DNA of 64,000 bases from Takakia lepidozioides. Its lineage: Eukaryota > Streptophyta > Takakiopsida > Takakiales > Takakiaceae. The stretch covers positions 72,334,756 through 72,398,755 of the forward strand of contig CM060731.1 in assembly GCA_030704615.1 (NCBI GenBank), read 5' to 3'. The stretch's first letter is position 1. Each line of letters opens with the position of its first letter. The translations under genes and the position numbers were made by a program. Under the pieces are notes generated by a model that saw only the letters and a program-made list of their open reading frames with translations, ran no database searches and was not told the DNA's origin. Positions 43,150 through 54,600 of the stretch are shown here, piece by piece.

Positions 43150-46100
43150 TTTTGGTGAAATAAATATTTAGACCGCATGGATTACCAAGAGGATAAATTT
43201 TGTCAGAGGTACATAATTTACAGTTGTGGACTACATTGTTCAAGGCTACTATGAATACAAAGTTGTTATTTAGTATTGCTTATCATTAGAGTCAGAGGCT
43301 CAGACGAAAAGAATAAATAAAAAATTTAGTTTGGCGAGCTCGGGTTATTCTAGTGATGATTGAAGGTTAAACACTACTTTTATTAGAGCAGGAATAGGGT
43401 GCCATAGTGCCATGCCATGGTCGCCACATTTCCTAATAACATTATCATCGTCAATTTTTAATAAGTTGCCCGGATTGCCAAAAAAAAAGAACTGATTCCT
43501 TAAAACCGTCATCGTTGCCATGTCTTGGTCGTCCTTTCTTAAGCTGCATGGCAAGAGGAAAATAAATTGTATTTAGGTTTTTTTAGTTTTTTAGTTTTTT
43601 TTACAAATGTGCTCTAATAATTTTTTTTATTCATAATGATAATTTTTTTAAAAAAATATTTTGTTTCTTCACATTCAATGTAAATGTCATCCTATTAATT
43701 AGGATAAAGCACAAGACGGAAATCGAATGAGTTATCCACTTATCGAAACCTCACAAGTTCAACCCTATGAATTTATGATGAGCAAGTTTTAAATTTACTA
43801 ATATATTACAATAGTACATACATATATAATAAAGGTGCACCCAAATAATACAGCTGGTCGAATCCATGATCAGATTTGATGCACACTGTCTATATTTTAG
43901 ACAATTAAAACTATAGCTCTTAGTTATGTCAACTTGTTAGCTCTAGCCGAAGTTTTTTTCATCAACAGTACACCATTAATCGATAGACTATGTTTTGAAC
44001 TTTAAATTGATAATATTTTAAATTAAGAATAATATAAATTGTAGTTGTTCTTAAGGATCTATTGTATTTAAAATTTTAAACTTAGAATATAAAGAGATTT
44101 TGAAACATATGAAAATGAATGAAGAGGAAAAAAAACTCTTGTTGAAGCACATGTAACTTATGGTGTCACTTCACCCTGAAATGCTGGTACCTTTCATTTG
44201 CAATGTAAATACCTTTCAATGGCCGTAAAAAGGGCCATGAATCTCTCCGACTCCCTAAAAGACAATGCTCAATGTTGCTGCGTGGAAATTGGTGGGCTGC
44301 CAGTGAGCTATGAGACTTTCATTATACCCTTGACTTTAGGCCAACGACAAATACTACAACAATTTTGATATGGAAAAGCATTACAGTCACCAGTGCATCC
44401 TCTCTTGTGAGACCTTCCTCAATCTAGGCAATATCTCCATTTTGAAAGGCCTGATGTTGTATGTGTTCACCTTTCCAAGGGTAGTAGAAAGGTTGAAATG
44501 AACCCCCTCTGTGTGGACCAACATTGATTGTTTATAAAGACCTAGGAAACGGGTGCTTGTTATTAGACTACGCTATATTGGGTTACAAATAGAATATTGA
44601 CAGGGGTGACATCTCCAAAATGAGGACACTGGAAGCCTCTGTAGATGTCCAAGCTCAAAAAAACTTTCTTAGTCTCTCTATTACCTTTTTAGACCTACAA
44701 AAACACAAGCAATGTGTGCGAATAACTACCGCCTTTCATGGAGTAACACATTGAAAAAGAACAAAGTGTTCATCTCATCCTAAGAAACTAGCAGAAATCT
44801 GTAATGGCAGTACAATACTTCTTATGTCACAAGGCAAATATCTGCCAGCAAGAAAGAAAACACTCCCTTGAAAATTTTGCTGGTAGTTATTTTTCCCTAT
44901 TTCTAGGTTTGTTCTTCATTTCATTACATTTCTTTATCAGGTCCTTATAGGCAGAGGGAAGAGCTGATTACCAACCTTCTTGTGGCATATGTCCAGCTCC
45001 GTCAAGCATCGCTAACTTAATAGATTTTCGGATTAATCTTCAGAAAGTTTTCAGCTTCTGACTTCGGAAGATGTTTGTTTGCCTCCCCCATGCAACAATC
45101 GTCGGTACTTTCCAACTATATGAGCTTATAGACACAAGTCAATTTTGAAAACTTGTCCGACCTTTCTCATGGAAGCAATGGACAACAATCTCAACATAAT
45201 CCCAAAACAAATTGCTTAACCAATCCAGATCCCACAAGAAAAACAAATGAAAGATCCTTCACTAGAGGTATCATCCACTAATGGACAACGGGTGATCGTG
45301 GCACTGACTAGGGGAGGGGTGGGGGGATGCATTGTGAATAGAAAAATCCCCGAACAATTGATATGACATTGGTTGAAGCAAGGAAAATGCCTAGTGGATG
45401 ATATGAATCGTAATCGTGGGCTGGTCGCTGTTTTTTGGCTGGTCGCAAGCCAGATTTCATCACTCTCTAGGTTTCGTAGCTCTTTCCACGTGCGCTACCT
45501 CCCTTAGGCCCTCCCTCTCTTACTAACTCTCACTCACTCACACTCTCACTCTCGATAGCTGGAGCGCATGACGTCTTCCTTTCGATCGATGGCTGCCCAA
45601 TGCGCTCCATTAATCTTTCTCTCTTGTGAGCCCTTCCAGGATGTACAACGTACACTTGTCAACTTCCTATGCGCCATGTATTATGCATGTTGCTTCACCT
45701 GCTCTCATAGGATGGAGTGGCTCCCGTCTCATAAATTTAATGTTCTGTGCAGTACAATGATTTTGCAGTACATCACGTCCATGCCCTGCTGCGTCGAGCT
45801 CTCCATCGCTGTTAACCGTGCACTGACGGTCGACGACAACAAACCTCATTACGTCCTGCCTCGAGCTTGGTGATTTTTGGTGTTCAAACGGTATACGGTG
45901 TATGATTTTAGTATTGGATGAATGTGGGATTTTGAAGGCGAGTGCGAGTGTAAGTTTGAGTTTGATTTCCTAATAGGGCAGATTCCCCTTTATTGGCTTC
46001 TCTTTATTCTAAAGAGAAGACTAGTACGCATCAGTGTCAAAAATCGCTAAGCCCTTGTTGTGCCTTCCCTATGTGTCACCTCATCTCCAGATTTGATGAG

Positions 46101-46320
46101 AACTACTTCATGTGCCTCCAGGTAACATCTCTTACTGAACAATTTATGAAAAGTAAATGGATAAGTTCTCAAGTTTATTATGGATGACAATAGATTTACT
46201 ATTCACAAAGAGAAGCAATACACGACTAGCCGCTTGTTAAACAAGCAAGCTTTACCAGCTATATACCTAGTGTTTTAACGTTCACAGTAGAGGAAGGAGA
46301 ATAACCCCATTGCCATGAAT
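43150..46320. other. AT-rich stretch with no recognised gene
   Basis: No conserved coding sequence is seen on either strand. A CT/CA-rich stretch lies at 45480-45555 (CTCTCTTACTAACTCTCACT and similar). The only sizeable plus-strand frame is at 45568-45873. Confidence 0.5.
45568..45873 (+). CDS. Hypothetical protein, doubtful
   Basis: 101 codons from ATG to TGA, with MTSSFRSMAAQCAPLIFLSC and a Cys-rich middle (MYYACCFTCSHRM). No family is recognised. It follows a CT-rich stretch that could be a promoter/5' leader, but length and composition do not exclude chance. An in-frame continuation by splicing was not found. Confidence 0.15.
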   Translation: MTSSFRSMAAQCAPLIFLSCEPFQDVQRTLVNFLCAMYYACCFTCSHRMEWLPSHKFNVLCSTMILQYITSMPCCVELSIAVNRALTVDDNKPHYVLPRAW

Positions 46321-46351
46321 ATTGCATCACTGGGGAGGCGGCTTTATTTAT

Positions 46352-48750
46352 TTATTTATTCTTATTGATATGATCGGGCTTTATTGATATAGTATGATCT
46401 TTTTTTTTGAAAAAGATAAGAGGGGATGGAGGCCAGATTGCAGATGGTGGAAAAAATAACACCTGATGCCAGTAGAGGGAGTAATTGTAATGTTGAATTT
46501 CCAGGGGAGGGATGGGGTTTGATTTACCAGAGCTGTGGCAGATCACTTGGATTTCATTGCATTCAGAGCTATCAGGCAGCCAAAACACTTCAGGTTTTGT
46601 TAAAAGTCCATTTGACTGCACATTGAAACAGATACCACGGTAATGATTCCCAGCTTTCGAGGAAACAAAGAGAGCTTTAAGCTGTGCACCACTGGAGAAC
46701 CCCAACCATTTGGGAAGAGTAAAATGATGCCTCCTAGCTAGGAGTTCAGTCCAGAAGGGAGGTAGATTGCCAATGACCAGATCCCAACCCCAAGGCTCGT
46801 CTTTTGCTGGAAAGAGCAAGTGAGGCTGTTGCAGGGTCAATGATGGCATGTTTATGTGAATCCCAAAAATGCAGCATATAGGATAAACTTGCAGATTCCC
46901 AATGCGCCCACCTCTCAACACACTGAACCAAATCCTCTGAGTCACGGTTAAAATTACCAAAAAGAGGCTGCCTGATGACTTCATCGAAGGAAGAAGGCTT
47001 GGTTTGGAAGAGAAAACCTCTTAACTTGCACCAGGCTGTCCAAATTGTTTGCCAAGCCCTGGAACCCATACCAAGTTTCGAGTTGGAGCTTCCACCTTGC
47101 ACTGTCCATCTCAAGGAGGGAGACCACAGAGGGCTAAATTTGGGAGTGGCATTAACGCGATGGCATCTGACCAGACTCCTCCAAGGGCTCGATAAGTTGG
47201 TGAAAACCCTAGGAATCCACTTAGCAAGAAGAGCAGTTATTTGTGCTTGCGGATCTAGCACACCAAGGCCACCAAACTTCCTCTTTTGACAGATTTGGGC
47301 CCAACTTACCAACGCACACTTGTTGGTGGAGGTTGAAGTAGCACCCCAGATAATTTGATTTTTTTGATGATGGGGGAACCAGGGTACCAAGCAGATGCCG
47401 AGAACCAAGTTGAGGCTAACAGAACTTGATTAACCACAAGTGCTCTGCCAACCACCGAGAGATGGAGGGAACACCAATGCGTAAGCTTCCTTTTAAGCCT
47501 AGAAAGAACAGTTGGAATCCTAGAGCCATCGCTGAGGTCATGATCAATCTGGTGACCCAGACATTCGTGTGCCTGACCTTCTTCCAACCATTTAAGGCCC
47601 AGATCCATACCCCAAGGATCGCAATGCTTGACAAGGGAACCAGCAGGTAGCTAACTTAAAAGGCCAGTAGACTTGTCCAAATTAATTTTTAAACCTGAAG
47701 CATTGCAGAAGCTGTCCAGGGAATTCAGAGAAGCAGTCACATTGGTGCTGGAGCGGTTGTCGATATACATAGTTGTGTCATCCACGTACAACGAGGACCT
47801 GATGGAAGATGAGGGATCCCGAGAAGGGGAGCTAGGGATAATCAACCCTAGTGAGTCATTTCTTTTTTGAGGAGATGCCCTAATCCGTCAGTTGCAATAA
47901 GGAATAGGAATGGGGCTAAGGGGCATCCGTGCCTCACTGATTTGAAAAGTGGAAAGGATTTAGAGAGGGCTCCGTTTACCATCACCTTGCTGGAGGCTGA
48001 AGAGAGCAAGATTCTGATCCAGCTGAGGAAACTTCCATTGATCCCAATAGCCTTCAAAGCCCCCAGCAAATAGCTCCAGCTAATATTGTCAAATGCCTTT
48101 TGGAAGTCAAGCATTAAAAGGGCTAGAGGCTGACTATTCTCACTTGTGGTGTGTAGAGCTTCGTTAGTCAACAAAATGTTGTCTAGTATCATCCTCTTTT
48201 TAATGAATCCCGACTGTTCTGGCCTGATCAGCTTCGGTAACTTTGGCTGCAGCCTCATAGCAAGAGCCTTTGCCAGAATCTTGTAAGTAGAATTCAAATT
48301 ACGGTGATAGGTCTACAATTAGACAGATTGTCCCTTGCTCCCTTCTTGTGAATCAAAGTAATGACACCTTGGGAAAATTGAGAAGGCATAATGCCCTTCT
48401 CTAAGAGATCAGTTGCCATCCTAAGGAAGTCTTCACCAATGCAATCCCACATGACCTTGAAGAATTCGACAGGCATGTCGTCGAGACCTGGAGTCTTCAA
48501 AGAGCTTAAGGACTTTGCAGCTTGCAACAACTCTATACTTAGTTGAAAAGAGTTTTGAGAGGCTCAGTTGTTCCTCAACAGTGAGCAGCGAAGGGAAGGA
48601 AGAAAGGACTTCAGCCCTGTTATCATGAGCCAATGGAGAGATAGTCTGCAGGTTGCAGAGGTGGGATCGAGTGGGCACTCTTTTGATAGACCTAAGGACA
48701 TGGGTTCTACTGCGGCCTCTCATTTTGCTGACCTTGCAATCTAGCAATTA
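46352..48750 (-). pseudogene. LINE ORF2: reverse transcriptase and C-terminal region
   Basis: Reading down the minus strand: SSLKTPGLDDMPVEFFKVMW and GVITLIHKKGARDNLSNCRP (fingers), then KALAMRLQPKLPKLIRPEQS with GFIKKRMILDNILL, LDFQKAFDNISWSYL (the conserved D in the palm), RHGCPLAPFLFLIATDGL, and catalytic SLYVDDTTMYI near 47770. GLKINLDKSTGLLS follows, then LTHWCSLHLSVVGRALVVNQ and RKFGGLGVLDPQAQ in the C-terminal domain. Frames change at about 48295, 47847, 47640, 47400 and 46980, so it is inactive. The order and motifs match plant L1-type LINEs. Confidence 0.82.
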
Positions 48751-48824
48751 AAGAAAGAAAGAAAGAATTATGATCTTCAGACTCCTTGGGAACTTTTTTC
48801 TCAACAACATTCAACACTAGGATT

Positions 48825-49049
48825 TTTTTTTAGAAACAGTCAGTAGCTCAGTTGGTAAAGTGCGCTGAGTGCTATCAGGATGACCCTGGGGACAAATCCT
48901 GCTGCTTGACGGGTGTGGTACGCTCTTCTCCCCCTTCCCTGCGTAGCGTCGCATCGCATCGGAAAGCCTTACGGCGAGGTTACTGAGAGGTTATTTTCTC
49001 CTCTCTATCAAGGGGCCTGATTTGTGAGCTGTCGCTCCCAGGTGGTTTC

Positions 49050-49079
<30 letters not shown>
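48825..49079 (+). mobile_element. tRNA-derived SINE with 12-bp target-site duplication
   Basis: A TAGCTCAGTTGG A-box at 48844-48855 and a degenerate B-box (GGGGACAAATCC, 48888-48899) lie about 33 bases apart, as in tRNA promoters. A unique region follows (GTAGCGTCGCATCGCATCGG, GGCCTGATTTGTGAGCTGTC), and it ends in a run of about 27 A. The flanks AACACTAGGATT at 48813-48824 and 49080-49091 are a perfect target duplication. It lies inside the LINE ORF2 upstream of the RT, which reads LCGGIRGSFWRHSI into LVLNVVEKK when the SINE is removed. Confidence 0.9.
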
Positions 49080-49081
<2 letters not shown>

Positions 49082-49270
49082 CACTAGGATTGAATGCCGC
49101 CAAAAGCTGCCCCTAATTCCTCCACAAAGCAAGACAAGCCCTGCCATTAGAGGGGAATCCAACTGACATCTTCAGCATCTTTAGACTATTGGGATCCTGA
49201 ATGTCCGCCATCACCTAAAAGAGATTCCTTTTCTATCCCCAATTCAGAGCCTTAGATGCAGCGCTCACAT

Positions 49271-50575
49271 TCATTCTTTGTTCTTTCCATTGTATCTCTC
49301 AAACTGTTTTAGGTGTCTGGTCTCACAACTCCCCGGTCAAGGCCTAGTTTGACTTGTCCATAGGTACGGGATGATCGACTTCCATCCCTTCTTGTCTTGT
49401 CATCCATCGCCTCTGCAGCTCGTTCAAATGGACGCCCGTTGGATACGAATACTCAAACTAAATACACGTATTGTACGGAGGAACGTATGACAAGACACAA
49501 TAAAGGCTGCGAAATTCTGACGTGTGATTTGAAATCATTCGATTGCATGGGCCGTACGGGAGCGCATTTAGGGCGTCGCATAATGGGCCACACCAACTTC
49601 TGCTTAGACCGGTCGATTATGCTTCGGACCGATGGTCTGAAAGAGAAACCGGAGTGTGTTTATGCAGCATACTCTGGGGTGTGGGGCTGTGGTGTATGGG
49701 ATATTCACACGTGGAGAGTTATGGTTGGTGGTTCAGGAAGTGGACAGTAACCGTTGGTTGTCAGGATCTCAACGGTAGGGCCCACGAGGCAAACACTCTT
49801 TGGTCTGCACTGTGGAGTCCGAGGAGAGGAAGGAGAGGAGGCTGAGCTGCTTCGCTTGTGCATATGATAAGCTGAACTTTCGAATTGTGGGTTTTGTCCT
49901 GTGCGGGATTCTGTTTGTCGGTCTTTACTGGTTGATCTGCATTTATAGACAATCGAGGTTTCAAAGTGCGGGTGTTTGCGATGGTGGTTCAACTTGTCAG
50001 ACAATTGAGGTTTTGTTTTATTCGTGTGTGAGGGAGAGAAAAGAGTGAGGGGAGAAAACTCAAGCTTCTACCGTGTAGATTACTTACGAGGAGGAGCTAG
50101 GTTGCCGGAGGTTTGCAGTTTCAAGGAATTTGGAACGGAAATTGGAGGCTGTGAATGCCCCACATGCATCAAGTTGTCTCTCTTTAGGTGATTAAGCTCG
50201 TCTTTTGGCCAGTTATTCAACCTGTGCTTTCGTCCATCTGTTTGTACGAGAAAGTTGTTGTCTTTGAACTGCACAGTCTGATGGCGTTTTTATCAACGTG
50301 ACATATACGGGACAGGGAGCTATGCAACTTTACTCTTCTCAAAGTTCTCGGGTGCTCAGTCGTTAATGCCTGTCTCTACTGCACAATTAGGAAGCTTTCC
50401 AGGTCGGATGGTGTGATTAGTTGCCTTCCAACATTTCGAACAGCGGGGAGAGCACTTCGAATTACGGAGCCTTTCTCTGAGAGGCCCTAGAGATTCCGAT
50501 GTTATCTATCTCAGCTTCAGCAGCGGAAGGAGGACTGAAGACGCAGACCTTGGTAAGCAAAAGAAGAAAGAGATA
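49271..50575. promoter_or_regulatory. Upstream region of the kinesin-12 gene
   Basis: No recognised coding sequence. Open frames at 49397-49750 and 49543-49845 have no family I know. The last few hundred bases (purine-rich GGAAGGAGGACTGAAGACG, then AAGAAGAAAGAGATA before the ATG) look like a 5' leader. A TTTTATTCGTGTGTG stretch at about 50015 and AGAGAGAAAAGAGTG at 50034 are possible promoter features only. Confidence 0.35.
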
Positions 50576-51667
50576 ATGGTGAAAGGAACATCAAATCTTC
50601 GTCTTTTCTTTCAAAACTCAACGAAAGGTGCCCAGGCAAAAACTCAAGAGAATTGCAGCGATACTCATGATGTGCTTGCGTCTACAATGCCGATACGACC
50701 CCCTTTCGCTCCCATAACTGGAATGGCACCTGACAGCTTAAGTCCCGCTATCCCAGGCCACACTTCTTCTTTTCACGAAAAACCAGAGGTAACGACCCCT
50801 CTAGTGAAGAAGGGGGCTGCTTCGTCTGGTCAATCTAAGTACCCGCACTTGGAGAATGTGGAGGGCAATGTGGGCTTTCCTGCAGGAACCCCTCATAAAC
50901 ACCGGTCTTTGGCCACTCCCAAGACTTCGCGGCGAAGGTTCGGTTTGAATCACCGACAGCAGGCGCCAAATGAGGTCGTGACTCCTCATCCGTCATCGTC
51001 CACAGGTACCCATCAATTGCTTGTCTAACATGTCCAGTCACTAGTGCTGTAGAACACTTGCCTAGTGTATGTCGTTTTGGTCCTGCATTGGAGAATTTGC
51101 TGTGCAAGGCTGAAGTAGGATGCTCACTTGACTACTAATGAGCATGCTGCCCTCTCCACTGATGGGTACACCAAGTCCCAGGTGTTCCAGTACAGCTTTA
51201 CACTGGAGACAAATGTCATGGCAGTTGCACTCCGATAACAGTTCATTCACTTAACAATTATATTGGGTACAGCTGGAGCCAGGAGAGTACAAGCTATGTC
51301 CAGCAATGCTCAGAAAAATGCTTCTGATGAAGGAGCTCTGGTGGGAATGAAAGACTTATCTCCCCCCACCACCTCAGAGTTCAGTGATGCCGACCTGGTT
51401 CAGTGTACTCCCCAGACAGCAAGATATGGAGGAGGCCGGCATTCAGTTGGTCCAGAATCTTTGCTGCTTGTAGGAGGTAATTCCAACCAGCTACAACCCG
51501 GAACCCCTGGCAAAATTGTGAGACCAGGGAAGATTGGGACACCAAATATGAGCCCCCTGTGTGGAAACCCACGAGGCAGAGTGGTGGGGTCAACACAACA
51601 AGTTTGCGATAGTCCACATTTTGAGCTTCAAGAGGACCCTTCTTTTTGGAGTGACCATAATGTACAG
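50576..51667 (+). CDS. KIN12: Kinesin-12 exons 1-2: N-terminal extension
   Basis: About 275 residues precede the motor. ATG 50576 follows a purine-rich leader; the product starts [20 protein letters not shown] and is rich in Ser, Thr, Pro and basic residues ([20 protein letters not shown]), without predicted fold. Exon 1 ends at G|GTACCC (51005) and exon 2 starts after TACAG (51272). Exon 2 ends [16 protein letters not shown], the segment that leads into the motor in kinesin-12s. Such disordered, basic N-terminal extensions are known in kinesin-12 and carry phosphorylation or localisation signals; that role here is inference. Confidence 0.8.
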
Positions 51668-54600
51668 GTGGGTCTCTCAGGCTTACCTCTTCGCACCAAA
51701 GTCGCTCTCTCTCTGTGGGAGATTCTATTGTCTACTTTGATATATCAATCTCTCACAGAGGTCTTGGATTACAAGGTTCAGAAATGCTTAGCAGCATATA
51801 TGCATGAGGCGTTGACTCTCAGACAATCCCGTTTTTGGGCTGCTTGTGTGGGGCCCCTCTCTCTTTTTTGTTTCACGCTTTCTCTTGTCCCATAACCTCT
51901 TTGAGCTTGCAGTAGACATTATACAGTATCATTTCATTTCATCTCTCTCCCTCTCTCTCTCTCTCTTGTTCCTTTCTTTGTTTATTCAGTGGAACCCAAA
52001 CTCTCACTGATGTCTTTCACTATGAGGATAAAAAATGCGTGGCAGCCTACCTACACGAGGCCTTCACCCTTAGACAATCGCTAGAACATTAATTGTGGTT
52101 TCTGGATTTGTTCCTCTCTCATGTTTTCTTCCATTCTGTCCCATAAGCTCTATGAGCTTTCCGCGGACGTTATAAAGCACCATTTCATTTCATTTCATTT
52201 GTAAAAGAACACTTCTTCTTTTATTGCCCTCTATATTATGACATCGGTGGGAGATTCCACTGTCTATTCCGTGGAATTCAATCTCTCACTGAAGTCTTCC
52301 ACTATGAGGATGAAAAATGTTTGGCAGCTTACCTGCACAATGAATGCCCTGACCCATAGACAATCCCTTGAGCAGTAGTTGCTTTTGGGCTGTCTTTTGA
52401 CTCTGGTTTCATTTGTTCCGTGCTCTTTAGGTTCCCTCTGGACCTTGTCAAGGTTGTCTTGGTAGAAAATTCTGTACTGTCATTAACAACCAAAGAATGA
52501 GGTGTGCTATGTTTTTGCATTGCAATTATTTCAGATTCTCATTCTGTGTACAGAAATGCATGCGTTCCCATCCTTTGAAGCAAATCAGGTGGCCTTCCCA
52601 ACCTGCCATTATCCATTCTCTCTTTGAAAAATATGCTGATTACTGCAGGTTTTAGTCCGAACTCGACCACTTAGCACCTCTGAGGCTGCAGTGCAGAACT
52701 TTGGCACATCTTTGAGACAAGATAGTGCCAACACCTTAACTTGGCTTGGACAGCCGGAGTCACGATTCACTTTTGACCATGTGGCGGGGGAAGCAATAAC
52801 CCAGGTGGGCATGATATATTGCCATGACTTTCACATTATTTCCAGTATATCGGACCATCCATAATAAATACCAGGAGGCTTCACTTCGAGAACTCATCTG
52901 GTGGATTCATTCACCCTGATTTTTAATGCTCTGCAACCTTGAAGTTTACATACCCAGTGCTCATATGCACAGCAGTCCATATAAACTGAGATAGGAGGAT
53001 ATGATAAACCATATTTGTGGACAAATACCAGTTGCAAAACTCACAGCCCATTCTCTTTGTGTGAGAGTTTTCATTTTTGTCCCATGGGCAAACCCTCTCA
53101 CAGATCTCTGCGGCAGCCACAGTGGAGGGTGGCACCACATTCAGCTACACATATGGATATCTGGTTGTTTTCGTTTTGTGATTTATTTCTGGATGTTCCA
53201 GTGGCCTTATAGTTAACTCATCTGCAGGAGAAGCTATTCAGGGTGGCAGGATTGCCTATGGTGGAGAACTGCATGGCAGGTTACAATAGCTGCATGTTCG
53301 CTTATGGCCAGGTTAGCCTACCAATCTTCTCTTGAGATTTTTTTCTCTTGTTATATTTTCTGAATGATTTGACATGATGACTATGAACTCCAATGGTTCA
53401 CATTCAAGGTTAAACTGACTTTCCAACCTCTATTCTCTTCCAGTTCTCTCAGCACATGCAATAAACATGCCCAATTGTCTCGGGCATTCTGAGTATTTCT
53501 GAGAACCACTTCAAAGCAATGGTGCAGACCATCAAAAATGCAGGGAGGAGGTAATCTACTTAGAAGCTGTGCCATACTACAAGATCCTTATCCTCTATCT
53601 CGGAGTTTAATAAATGAATGGTGCGTGTTGAGGGATGTGGCAGACAGGCAGTGGCAAAACACACACCATGCTTGGAGACATTGATGATCTTGCTCATCGA
53701 CCAAGTGATAGGCGTGGCATGACTCCCCGTATTTTTGAGTACTTGTTTGCAAGAATTCTGGAGGTAAGCAATCAAGTTTTCTTGTGATGAATTACTGTTT
53801 TGTGCATCCAAAACATAACCGATTGACTGACTGAGGGTACTAATGCTGTCTGAAGCTCAAATAAATGTACTATGTGGGGTAAGACATGGACAGGGCTGAA
53901 TTGTTCAAGTTGTTGTAGTAGAGAAATACCAAATGATCAAAAATTAACTCCAGTTACGTTAGATTGGAAAGAAATGTGTGAGCGGCTGAATGAAAGGGTA
54001 TTCATGATAAATGGCAGGAAGAGCAAGACCGGAAGTCAGATCACTTGCGATACGTGTGCAAGTGTTCCTTCTTAGAGATCTATAATGAGCAGATCACTGA
54101 CCTGTTGGAGCCCTCCTCCATGAATTTGCAGGTACGCTAGAACCATATCCTCTTGTCAGAATGCTAGTTGATAGCTAACCTCTTTGTGGATATCCCAGTT
54201 TTGTAAGCTGAATGGTTTAAACTACCTATGTCCTATATGCATTTCTATCATGTTGTAATGGATACCACCCTCCCTTTCGTTTTTGAAGAGCTGAGGTTCT
54301 GATCCCATCTCTTGTCCGACAGATTCGTGAAGATACCAAAAAGGGAGTGTATGTGGAGAACCTGACAGAAGTTGGAGTCAAAAGCGTTCAGGATGTTGTG
54401 CATATTCTGCTACAGGTTCCTTTCCTTTCCATTGGTGGTTCAAAGTCGAGTTGATGTTTGGTAACCTGAAAGTGGGTGGGGTGGATGGGGAGATGGGCAG
54501 AGTTTGATTTAACTGTTGAAGTCTGTGTGGACATCAGGGGGCTTCCAACAGAAAGGTTGCTGCTACCAACATGAACAGAGAGAGTAGTCGATCACACAGT

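Larger units (their letters stand above)
46330..49270 (-). mobile_element. LINE (non-LTR retrotransposon), 5'-truncated, carrying a SINE
   Basis: The minus strand encodes, from about 49200 down to 46352, the region before RT, the RT, and the C-terminal part of a plant LINE ORF2. The endonuclease domain is absent, as expected from 5' truncation during insertion. The RT part is interrupted by frameshifts, and the upstream part by a SINE (48825-49079). The 3' end lies near TTTATTTATTTATT at 46342-46356 (plus strand). I could not define the target duplication of the LINE itself. Confidence 0.82.

Noticed and set aside
45568-45873. Cys-rich secreted peptide gene
   Set aside because: No clear signal peptide with charged N-terminus and hydrophobic core, no regular Cys spacing, no homologue recognised; kept only as a doubtful hypothetical.
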